The position numbers and the translations under genes were made by a program. The notes beneath the pieces were generated by a model. The model saw only the letters and a list, made by a program, of their open reading frames with translations. It did no database searches and had not been told where the DNA came from. Of a stretch of DNA of 64,000 nt, positions 44,439 to 51,772 are shown one piece after another (the first letter of the stretch is position 1; each line of letters opens with the position of its first letter). This DNA comes from DATEOR01 sp963841425 (GTDB taxonomy: Bacteria; Actinomycetota; Thermoleophilia; Gaiellales; Gaiellaceae): NCBI GenBank assembly GCA_963841425.1, contig CAWJCL010000002.1:186001-250000 (forward strand), read 5' to 3'.

Positions 44439-44709
44439 CGAGGGCCGAGCGGCGGACCGAACGCCCAGGGCTGCGCTGCCTCCCTCGACCGGACTGAAGA
44501 TCCCGGAGCGCGTTCTTCAAGAAGGGCGGAGGGCTGCTGCCAGGCGGCCCACCCGTGTCGCCTTCCTGGCAAAGAGCGACAACCGGTTAGGGGAATCTCC
44601 ACCACGTTGATTACGGGACAGTCTTCGTGGATGCCCAGGTGAAGACGGGTCGCTAGGCAGTGCGCGTGACGAGGCGTATGGTTGTTGGGAGACGAAAGAA
44701 GGGTGCTCG
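44439..44709. other. Intergenic 271 bp inside the repeat-flanked segment
   Basis: No convincing coding frame, RNA gene or known repeat is seen. Base composition is less GC-rich toward its right end. A plus-strand AAGAAGGG precedes the next start. Confidence 0.4.
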
Positions 44710-45558
44710 GTGGGGCTCGGCCTCACATCCAGGCTGCGGCTTGAGGGGCGCGCCCTCGCCCGGCTGCCTGCGCTTCTCCGTCGGCTCTGGCGCCACCTCG
44801 ATTGGCTCGTCAGCCGGGAGACCGCCTTGGACATCCTCACGTGCACCGCCACGACGGTTGTGGTCGCTTTCGCCCTCGACCTCGGCAAGACGGCTACGTG
44901 GCTCGGTGCGGCCCTCAGCCCCCTCATCGGGCGCGAGGTGCGCCACATCGCCCGTGACTGGCCCCGAGCGAAGCGGCTTGCGTGGGCGTCGCTCCTGGCC
45001 CTGATCTCCGGATACAAGCAGGGCCTCTTGCCCGACGTTCTCCGGCGGGGCCTCGACGCGACGCGGCACTGGGTCGGGGCACAACTCGCGCCGGCGGCGG
45101 CAGCGTCGGCCATAACCGTCGCCGGCGTCACGGCGACCGAGGCGGCGCTAGGCAAACCGACTACGTTCTTTGGCGGCGAGCCCACCATCGCAGTTCTCGG
45201 GTTCTCCGCCACCGACTGGCACCACGAAGGAGCCGTCCCCGAGGCGATCGTTGAGCCTGACGGCACGCTGCGCGCGTGCCGAGCGTGGACGTTCTACGCG
45301 TTCCTCAAGGGCGATGGTGGCGAAGAAGGCGTCGCGTGGTCGCGCCGGTGGGTCATCAACGGCGAACTCTTCGCAGACCGGCCGGGAACGTGGCCTGCCG
45401 AGGAGACCTTCACGAATCGGTGGGGGCCGTTCTACGCGAACAGTTCCGGCGATCCGACGAAAGAAGTGCTTCCGGCTGGAAGATGGACCCTGACCGTCCT
45501 CGTCGAAGGCGAAACCGTCAGCCAAAGCACGATCACGCTCGTCAACGACGCCTGCTGA
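44710..45558 (+). CDS. Unrecognised protein with membrane-associated N-terminal half (282 aa)
   Basis: From GTG 44710. Residues 1-110 are basic and helical with a hydrophobic segment around 42-60 and 70-75 (LTCTATTVVVAFALDLG) and another at 92-102; 128-145 are Ala-rich. About 155-282 are beta-rich with aromatic motifs (ATDWHHEGAVPEAIV, AWTFYAFLKG, WGPFYANSSGDP, WTLTVLVEG), like a small extracellular or Ig-like domain. No family is recognised. It is cargo of the repeat-flanked segment. Confidence 0.55.
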   Translation: MGLGLTSRLRLEGRALARLPALLRRLWRHLDWLVSRETALDILTCTATTVVVAFALDLGKTATWLGAALSPLIGREVRHIARDWPRAKRLAWASLLALISGYKQGLLPDVLRRGLDATRHWVGAQLAPAAAASAITVAGVTATEAALGKPTTFFGGEPTIAVLGFSATDWHHEGAVPEAIVEPDGTLRACRAWTFYAFLKGDGGEEGVAWSRRWVINGELFADRPGTWPAEETFTNRWGPFYANSSGDPTKEVLPAGRWTLTVLVEGETVSQSTITLVNDAC

Positions 45559-45584
45559 GGGCCTGACCAGAGTCCGTTGCGCTG

Positions 45585-46106
45585 TTAGTCGTCTTCCTCG
45601 TCAGCGGTCGGGTCTTCGGGGAGAATTGCCGCGAGATCCTCCTCGACATCTATTCCATATGCCGCGGAAATCCGGGCGATGGGGATGCCAAACACGCCTC
45701 GCAGTTCTCCCAGATCAGCGGTGAGATTGCCGCGGACAACCGGGTCGGAGAATCGTGAGCCGAAGCTCGGCGGCGAGCTGTCGGGTGGAGATGTCCGGCC
45801 GCCCCCGGTGCGTGAGAAACTTCCGGCAGGCAGTTCGCATGGCGCGTGCGCTCTCACCGGAGGAGTGTCGGGATCCACACGCGAGGCGACCTCGGTCAGC
45901 TTCGCCCGAGTCTCCATCACCGACTTCACGACGTCCTGCGCGTTTTCCCAAGCGTGCGGTACCGTCAGCATGCGGCGATCCTCGAGAAACGTAATGAGCT
46001 CGTTCGCCACATCAACGTCCAGCTCGGGAGGCTTCCAGCTCGCGCCGAAGACGGGCGTCGAGATGCCAGTGAGGCGGTTCGCGACGCGCAAGAACGCGAA
46101 CTTCAT
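45585..46106 (-). pseudogene. DUF6650-like protein with two compensating frameshifts
   Basis: The frame gives 173 residues. The start KFAFLRVANRLTGISTPVFGASW and the end GELRGVFGIPIARISAAYGI look like one conserved small family (DUF6650, from memory). Between them the frame in use reads a low-complexity Pro/Ser/Gly stretch (about 73-112), while the next frame there gives ESARAMRTACRKFLTH, the expected helix. A one-base loss near 45870-45890 and a one-base gain near 45735-45765 explain this. Either an error pair or a decayed gene. GC content is lower than neighbours, which suggests transfer. Confidence 0.55.
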
Positions 46107-46125
46107 GTCAGCAGATTAAGTGGAC

Positions 46126-46311
46126 GGGAGCAGGCGAGCCACAACGGAGAGATCGCGCGTGCCCTCGACCACGGGCTGAAACGGGAAGACGTCGCCGAGC
46201 TCGGCCGCGTCCTCACGGGAGAGGAAGAGGGCCGCCGCGACGAGCACGAGATCACGGTCTTCGACTCGACCGGCCTGGCCGTGCAGGACCTCGCGGTGGC
46301 GCTCGCGGTCT
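46126..46311 (+). repeat. 186-bp direct repeat, right copy
   Basis: Near-identical to 44203-44388, same orientation. Left border follows immediately after the start region of the DUF6650-like gene; right border is where the two tails diverge (FQKVAE versus YEAWRAN). Confidence 0.95.
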
Positions 46312-46376
46312 ACGAAGCCTGGCGGGCTAACCGCGAAGCCGATAGCTTCGTGGGAGTTATCGAGATCACGGCGTGA
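46126..46376 (+). pseudogene. Detached 3' fragment of an ornithine cyclodeaminase-family gene
   Basis: The frame encodes the cyclodeaminase C-terminal region followed by a different tail, YEAWRANREADSFVGVIEITA. There is no start codon or Rossmann core, so it is not functional alone. Its tail runs naturally into the ribosome-binding site of the VOC gene 20 bp later, so this may be the original end of the gene before the insertion. Confidence 0.8.
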
Positions 46377-46395
46377 GCGTGAGAAAGGAGCAGGC

Positions 46396-46755
46396 ATGCC
46401 CCAGGTGACGCACGTGGAGTGGCCGGCGGGAGACGCCGACAGGCTGCAGGGTTTCCTCGAAGGGCTCTTCGGCTGGCAGTTCGACTCGCCGATGCCGGAG
46501 ATGGACTACCGAATGGCGCGGACCGCAGACAACGAGGGCGCCGCCGTCTACCCGGCCGAGCAGCGCGGCCTGATGGTCTACTACGGCGTCGACGACATCG
46601 ACGGCTGCATCACCAAGGTGCGCGATTCGGGCGGTTCGGGCGACGACAAGATGCCCGTCCCGGGGATGGGCTGGTTCTCGCAGTGCAAGGATCCGGAGGG
46701 GAACCCCTTCGGGCTCTGGCAGAACGACTCGTCGGCCCCGGCTCCGGAGGGCTAG
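46396..46755 (+). CDS. VOC-family (glyoxalase/bleomycin-resistance-like) protein
   Basis: 119 residues; ribosome-binding site AAAGGAG 5 bp from ATG. The paired beta-alpha-beta-beta-beta units show VEWPAGDADRLQGFLEGLFGW and FSQCKDPEGNPFGLW, the typical VOC ends. One metal site His is missing from the N-terminal strand (VTHVEW keeps one His). Substrate unknown. Confidence 0.9.
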   Translation: MPQVTHVEWPAGDADRLQGFLEGLFGWQFDSPMPEMDYRMARTADNEGAAVYPAEQRGLMVYYGVDDIDGCITKVRDSGGSGDDKMPVPGMGWFSQCKDPEGNPFGLWQNDSSAPAPEG

Positions 46756-46757
46756 AT

Positions 46758-47615
46758 CTAGCCCTTCTGGAAGATCTCGTAGGTTCGCTCTTTGCGCATC
46801 CCGACCCGCTCGTAGAGGCGCCACGCGTCGGTCGGGTTGTTGGAATCGGTCTTGAGCGTCACGCGGGGCAGCCCGCGGCGCTTGAACTCGCCGAAGGTCT
46901 CGTAGACGAGCGCCTTCCCGAGCCCGCGGCCGCGCCAGTCCGGGTGGACGACGAGATCCTTGATGTAGCCCTCGTCCCAGTTGAGGGCGGCGCCCACGAT
47001 CCTGCCGTCCGCCACCGCGAGAAACCACACCCCCGCGTCGAACATCGGGTCGTCGAACATGAACCGGCTCCAGTTCTCGAAGGTGGCCGCTTGGTGGTGG
47101 AACTCCTCCGCATAGGCGAGGTCGAGCAAGTCCTTGATCTCCCTCGCCTCGGCCTCCTCCCCCCCGTACGTCCGCACGGAGACGCCGTCGGGCCACTCCG
47201 GCTCCGGGATCTCGTCGGGGAGGTCGATGCCCATGAGCCAGACCTCCCACGCCTTCTCGTAGCCGTTGGCCCGCGCGAACGCGGCGCCGGGCGGATCGCT
47301 CTGGAGCCCCATCACGAACGTCGGGTGCGCAGTCGCGGCATCCTCTGCGGCGCGAAGGAGGACGGTGCCGATTCCGCGGCGCCGCACCGAAGGCTCGACG
47401 CCGACGTCGATCCAGCCGCCGCTCACGTCTGCCTCGCCCACGATGCCGCCGTCCAGCTCGGCGACGAACGCGCCGTCGGCCGAGGCCAGGATGGTGGCGT
47501 ACATCTCGCGTCCAATCTCGACCTGGCCGTAGTTCGACCTCTGCCAGTCCGCGTAGAGCTCGAACACGGCTTCGGTGTCCTCGGGCCGCGCGGGCCTGAC
47601 CGTGAACTCAGCCAC
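46758..47615 (-). CDS. Tandem GNAT acetyltransferase (mycothiol synthase-like architecture)
   Basis: 285 residues, two GNAT domains. First: PSVRRRGIGTVLLRAAED (acetyl-CoA loop R-R-x-G-I-G); second: VVHPDWRGRGLGKALVYETF followed by LKTDSNNPTDAWRLYERVGM. Two-domain length and the SNNP-A-LYE-GF ending resemble MshD, but the rest is not diagnostic. Overlaps the sulfurtransferase gene by 8 bp. Confidence 0.85.
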   Translation of the reverse strand: MAEFTVRPARPEDTEAVFELYADWQRSNYGQVEIGREMYATILASADGAFVAELDGGIVGEADVSGGWIDVGVEPSVRRRGIGTVLLRAAEDAATAHPTFVMGLQSDPPGAAFARANGYEKAWEVWLMGIDLPDEIPEPEWPDGVSVRTYGGEEAEAREIKDLLDLAYAEEFHHQAATFENWSRFMFDDPMFDAGVWFLAVADGRIVGAALNWDEGYIKDLVVHPDWRGRGLGKALVYETFGEFKRRGLPRVTLKTDSNNPTDAWRLYERVGMRKERTYEIFQKG

Positions 47616-48345
47616 GCTCGACCGCCAGTCCGCGGGAGGACCATTCGCTCCAGGAGCCCGGGTAGAGACGCGCCTCGACGCCCGCGCGCTCGAGGGCGAG
47701 GACGGTCACGGCGGCCGTGATGCCGGAGCCGCAGTAGACGGCGACCTCCGCATCGGGATCCAAGGCCGTCGGTTCGGCGGTGTACGGCATGTTGACCGCG
47801 CCCGGAATGTGGCCGGCGACAGGATCGATCGGCTCGACCTCGCCGCGGTAGCGCTCGGCTGCGCGCGCGTCGACGAGGACGAAGCCCGGCTTCCCGAGGC
47901 GCTCTTCGATCTCTTCGGCCGAGATGAGATCGCCCTCGCGCGGTTGCAGGCGGAAGTCGGCCGGCTCGATGCGTTCCTCGCCGGCACGGAGCGGCCCGAG
48001 CCAGTCGTCCAGCCCTCCGCGCAGGACGGCGACGTCGTCGTGCCCGAAATGGCGGAGGAGCCACCAGAGCCGCGCCGCGCCGCCGTTCATCCCCTGGTCG
48101 TAGGCGACGACGAGGGTGTCGTTTCCGATCCCGGTCGCCCCGGCCGCACCGGCGAAGTCCTCCGGGTCGGGCAGCGGATGCCGCCCTCCGTCGGCACCTC
48201 CGGGAGGCGCCGAAAGCTCCGTTTCGACGTCCAAAAAGGACGCGCCCGGAATGTGCCCGGCCAGATAGAGCTCACGCCCGACCTCGCGATGCCCGAGCTG
48301 CCACCGGCAATCGACGAACTGCACCCTCATCTCTCTGGCCGCCAT
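47608..48345 (-). CDS. sseA: Thiosulfate/3-mercaptopyruvate sulfurtransferase
   Basis: 245 residues, two rhodanese domains. N-terminal inactive domain with HIPGASFLDVE; C-terminal domain with catalytic Cys in VYCGSGITAAVT, the CGSG(V/I)T loop of mercaptopyruvate sulfurtransferases, and YPGSWSEW. A second start at 48330 is possible. Upstream 48346-48466 carries no gene. Confidence 0.92.
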   Translation of the reverse strand: MAAREMRVQFVDCRWQLGHREVGRELYLAGHIPGASFLDVETELSAPPGGADGGRHPLPDPEDFAGAAGATGIGNDTLVVAYDQGMNGGAARLWWLLRHFGHDDVAVLRGGLDDWLGPLRAGEERIEPADFRLQPREGDLISAEEIEERLGKPGFVLVDARAAERYRGEVEPIDPVAGHIPGAVNMPYTAEPTALDPDAEVAVYCGSGITAAVTVLALERAGVEARLYPGSWSEWSSRGLAVERG

Positions 48346-48466
48346 TCTTCCGCGCCGAGCGAAGCTCGTCGCCCAGAATGGCTGACGCGGCTCGCTGTGG
48401 GATGCCGCGCTCGCCTCCCTTGCGAGCCACGCCCCAGAGACCTGAGGAACCGCATGGTGCGGGAGA

Positions 48467-49531
48467 CTAGTTGTCGACGAGCTTGTAGACGGGGCCGGCG
48501 CCCGAAACGACGTAGAGCTCGCCCTTCGAGTTCTCGCCGAAGGAATAGAGAAACGGGACGCTGAAGCCGAGAGTCGTCCGGTTCTTCAGCGTGCGCGCAT
48601 CCGCCGTCTTGATCCAGCTGTCATGCTCGTCGCCGAAGAAGTAGCGCCCCCGCTGGGCCGGCATGTCGGAGCCGCGGTAGACGAAGCCGCCGATCACGGT
48701 CGACCCGGCCCCGCGCCCATAGTCGTACTTCGGGAAGATGAGCTTGCCCGAGTTGTTCCAGGAGTCCGGGCTCGAACAGGTTCCGCGGAGATCGCCCTCG
48801 TAGCGGTTCCAGCCGTAGTTCTCGGCAGGCAGACCGACCTTCGATGCCGACAGGAAGTCGACTTCTTCGCGGTGGGACTGGCCGACGTCGCCGATGTAGA
48901 TGTCACCGGTCATGCGGTCGAATGACCAGCGCCAGGGGTTGCGAAGCCCGTAGCCGACGATCTTCCAGCCGTTCGAGTCGTGGCGGAGGAGTTTGCCGAG
49001 CCTGGAGCCCATTTTCTGCGCATTGTGGTACGTGTCGCAGCCGCCGCCTCCGTCGCCGAGGCTGAGATAGAGGTGCCCGCCCCGGTACAGGAGCGTGCCC
49101 CCGTTGTGATTCGTGGCGGGCTGGTTCTGGCGCAGGATGGTCTTTCGCGACCCCGAGACGATGTGACCGAGGCCGCCGTTCAACCCGTAGCGGGCGACGC
49201 GGCTGTCTCCGTGGTTGTTCGTGTAGTAGACGAAGAGCTTGCGGCCGGCGATGACGGCCGAGAGGAGGCCTTGCTCGTCCCCTCCGGACAGGCGGCCGTG
49301 GATGTCGAGGACGACGTTTCGGTGCCCTCCGCGCTGCCGGCGGATGATCTTCCCGCCCTTCTGGACGACATACAGCGTCGAGCCGGGCACGCTGGAGGGC
49401 GCGAACACCTGGATGGGGGTGTCGAAGTTCCCGACGAGCTGCGTGTGCACGGCCGCGTCGGCCGCGGCCGGGAAGACGACCACGAGCATGGCGACGAAGA
49501 CCCCTAGGACCGAGCGGCGCATCCGGGTCAC
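48467..49531 (-). CDS. Secreted PQQ-dependent sugar dehydrogenase-like protein
   Basis: 354 residues from GTG 49531, signal peptide (RRSVLGVFVAMLVVVFPAAADA) cleaved near residue 27. A six-bladed beta-propeller follows with HNGGTLLYRGGHLYLSLGDGG, GLRNPWRWSFD, IGDVGQSHREEVDF and GGFVYRG, the soluble glucose/sorbosone dehydrogenase family. Substrate is not certain. Coupled by GTGA to the metallo-hydrolase gene. Confidence 0.9.
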   Translation of the reverse strand: MTRMRRSVLGVFVAMLVVVFPAAADAAVHTQLVGNFDTPIQVFAPSSVPGSTLYVVQKGGKIIRRQRGGHRNVVLDIHGRLSGGDEQGLLSAVIAGRKLFVYYTNNHGDSRVARYGLNGGLGHIVSGSRKTILRQNQPATNHNGGTLLYRGGHLYLSLGDGGGGCDTYHNAQKMGSRLGKLLRHDSNGWKIVGYGLRNPWRWSFDRMTGDIYIGDVGQSHREEVDFLSASKVGLPAENYGWNRYEGDLRGTCSSPDSWNNSGKLIFPKYDYGRGAGSTVIGGFVYRGSDMPAQRGRYFFGDEHDSWIKTADARTLKNRTTLGFSVPFLYSFGENSKGELYVVSGAGPVYKLVDN

Positions 49532-50406
49532 AGGCTAGCGGCTTGCCCGGCCGCGGCTTCCCCCTTCTTGGCGAAGTAGCGAACCAGTCCCGCGTAGGAT
49601 TGCCAGAGCGGCCCCGCCTGCGTGTAGGCGGCAGCGGTCTCGGGGTCGGCGGCTTCCTCGAGCTCACGCTCGGCGCTCCGGACGAACTCCTCCTCGCTCG
49701 CTCCCGCGCGAACCCGCTCCGCCCAGGTCCGCAGCCGCTCTCGGGTGCGCTCCATGTGCTCCGCCGGCTTCTCCACGACTCCGAAGTGCGGGAGGCAGAG
49801 GCGCTCGGGCTTCCGCGCGGCGATCGAGTCGAGCGAGCGCTCCCACGCCTCGAGGTCGACGTCGGGCGGCGGGCACACGGGCGCGATCAGGGTCGAGGGC
49901 GCGATGACGACGCCGCTGACGTCGCCCGAGTAGCACGTCCCGTCCTGCGAGAGATAGGAGACGTGGTGCGAGGCGTGCCCGGGCGTCGGCCAAACCTCGA
50001 GCCCGAGCACCTCGCCGCCCACGACACGGACGTTCTCCTCCGGGATGGGGACGAGCTCGCCCCAGAGCCGGTCGAAGTCGTCCGCGTAGAGCCGGCGCGC
50101 GCTCGCCTCCAGGCGAGACGGATCGACGAGGTGCGGCGCACCGATCTCGCTGACGTGCACCTGGAGCTTCGGGTTTTGGCGAACGAGGGCCCCGGCCGCG
50201 CCGGCGTGGTCGAGGTGGATGTGCGTCAGGAGGAGGTGGCGGACGTCCTCGACCGCGAGCCCCACCCCGGCCAGGCCGTCCTCGAGCGCCCCCAGGCACG
50301 TCGCCGGGCCGCAGTCGACCAGCGCAGGCTCGTCACCGGCTATGAGGTAGGACGCGATGACCCGTGCACGCCCGAGGTGCAGCAGGTCGATCAGAAACGG
50401 CGCCAC
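49528..50406 (-). CDS. MBL-fold metallo-hydrolase
   Basis: 292 residues from GTG 50406, one base after the cupredoxin stop. Metal motif LTHIHLDHAG, then PTPGHASHHVSYL, YSGDVSGV and LPHFGV complete the glyoxalase II-like binuclear site. The C-terminal 80 residues are helical. Probably hydrolyses a thioester or lactone; a lactone product of the sugar dehydrogenase downstream would be a sensible but unproven substrate. Confidence 0.9.
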   Translation of the reverse strand: MAPFLIDLLHLGRARVIASYLIAGDEPALVDCGPATCLGALEDGLAGVGLAVEDVRHLLLTHIHLDHAGAAGALVRQNPKLQVHVSEIGAPHLVDPSRLEASARRLYADDFDRLWGELVPIPEENVRVVGGEVLGLEVWPTPGHASHHVSYLSQDGTCYSGDVSGVVIAPSTLIAPVCPPPDVDLEAWERSLDSIAARKPERLCLPHFGVVEKPAEHMERTRERLRTWAERVRAGASEEEFVRSAERELEEAADPETAAAYTQAGPLWQSYAGLVRYFAKKGEAAAGQAASL

Positions 50407-50407
50407 C

Positions 50408-50818
50408 CTAGTTGACGGTGAGCGTGCCTTCCATCCCGGCCGCGCGATGCCCGTCCACCGAGCAGAAGAACGTGTATGTCCCCGGCTCGAGATCGACGGT
50501 CGTGCTCGTCGACGAGTTCGTGATCTGGTCGGTCCCGCCGCTCGCGCCGTTCCCTTCGATCGTGACGTCGTGCGGAAGCGAGGACATGTTGGTGAAATCG
50601 ATCGTGATCGAGCCCGCGGTCGCGGATACGTCGGTCTGTTCGTACTTCAGGGCTCCGCTCGGGTCGGCCGAGATCTGCACCGTTGAGCCGCCCCCTCCAC
50701 CGCCGCCACCTGTCGTGGCCGGGGTGGTCGAGGAGGAGCTGCTTCCGCCGCCGCAAGCGGAGAGGGCGAGTGCGAAAACCGCGAGGACGAGCCCGAGCGG
50801 CAACGCGCGTCTTGTCAT
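50408..50818 (-). CDS. Cupredoxin-domain lipoprotein
   Basis: 136 residues. Lipobox LSAC gives a lipidated Cys22, followed by a Ser/Gly-rich linker. The blue-copper fold has ligands His83 (LPHDVTI), Cys119 (TFFCSVDGH), His124 and Met129 (AGMEGTLTV). Likely an outer-face electron carrier; the neighbouring PQQ-type dehydrogenase is a possible donor. Confidence 0.92.
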   Translation of the reverse strand: MTRRALPLGLVLAVFALALSACGGGSSSSSTTPATTGGGGGGGGSTVQISADPSGALKYEQTDVSATAGSITIDFTNMSSLPHDVTIEGNGASGGTDQITNSSTSTTVDLEPGTYTFFCSVDGHRAAGMEGTLTVN

Positions 50819-51744
50819 CGAATCACTCCTTCGGGTCGGTTCACTTTACCTACGCGGAAGAGGACGAAATAGATGGCTACGGCTCCGAGCACGATGCCCA
50901 GCCAGGCCGGGCTCGAATCCGGCCGGATGACGCTCGGGAGCTTGAAGTCGAACGTGCCGCGCTTGACGAGCTGCTCGTTCCAGCCGTCCTGGAGCGCGTT
51001 CGCGAGCCCGTAGGTGAGAAGAAGCGCGACGTAGGCCGCGAGCGCGGTGCCCTCCCCTTTCCGCGGCATGCGGGACGGGACGCGGGAGAGCAGGAGCGCC
51101 GCGAGGGCGAGGAGGATCCCGTCGAGCCCGTGGTGGTGTCCAAGGTGCACAGCATGGAGGGACGGCTCGCCGCCCAACGACGGCTTGACCTCGCTGGCGA
51201 TGAACGGGCCGCCGATCACCGGGGTGTCGTCCACGTAGTAGCCGAGCTCGGCCCAGATCCAGGGCAGCGCGGCGAAGACGAGCAGGACGGCGAGTACGAT
51301 CCTCGCGTAGTCCCAAGGGTTGAAGGGCTGCGAGTCGCCGAGGCCGCCGCGCCGGAGGGCCGTGGCCGTCAGCACGAAAGCGAGGAGCGCTCCGATTCCC
51401 GCCAGCGCGTTGACCGGCCTCGCGTCGAGGTCGTTCTGGTCGATCACGCCCGGGAATCCCACGGTGGCACAGAGGATCGTGACGAGGGCTCCCGTCGCGA
51501 CCGCGGGCCTCGTGCGGAGGCGCGCCACGGCGATCCACGCGAGCGGAATCGCAACGAGCGCGACCGGGAAGCCCACGAAGACGAGCGCGCGCGAGGCGCC
51601 CGCTTCGATCCCCTGGCCGCTCGTGTGGTAGAGGGACTCGGGCGGCAGGCGCGAGTACGTGACGAGGATGGCCAGCCCGACGAGCGCAAAGAGCGACCAG
51701 ACCCCACGCGCTTCCAGAAGGCCGGGCCGGCGCCTTTGCTCCAT
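50815..51744 (-). CDS. Eight-span membrane protein of unknown function
   Basis: 309 residues. Hydrophobic segments at about 17-33, 52-73, 81-98, 110-127, 142-164, 205-222, 232-253 and 283-300. An HAVHLGHHHGLDG cluster sits before span six and could bind metal or haem. The ATG overlaps nothing upstream; the stop overlaps the cupredoxin ATG. First gene of the four-gene minus-strand unit ending with the sugar dehydrogenase. Confidence 0.75.
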   Translation of the reverse strand: MEQRRRPGLLEARGVWSLFALVGLAILVTYSRLPPESLYHTSGQGIEAGASRALVFVGFPVALVAIPLAWIAVARLRTRPAVATGALVTILCATVGFPGVIDQNDLDARPVNALAGIGALLAFVLTATALRRGGLGDSQPFNPWDYARIVLAVLLVFAALPWIWAELGYYVDDTPVIGGPFIASEVKPSLGGEPSLHAVHLGHHHGLDGILLALAALLLSRVPSRMPRKGEGTALAAYVALLLTYGLANALQDGWNEQLVKRGTFDFKLPSVIRPDSSPAWLGIVLGAVAIYFVLFRVGKVNRPEGVIR

Positions 51745-51753
51745 TTCCCGGCG

Positions 51754-51763
51754 AGCCTAGACT
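51754..51763. promoter_or_regulatory. Overlapping divergent -10 hexamers
   Basis: Only 28 bp separate two divergent starts. TAGGCT on the minus strand (51754-51759) and TAGACT on the plus strand (51758-51763) overlap by 2 bp and each lies 9 nt from its start codon. The two polymerase sites exclude each other. Confidence 0.5.
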
Positions 51764-51772
51764 AGCCGGGCC

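Noticed and set aside
44439..44709. tRNA or small RNA gene as an integration target
   Set aside because: No cloverleaf or T-loop GTTCRANYC pattern was found.
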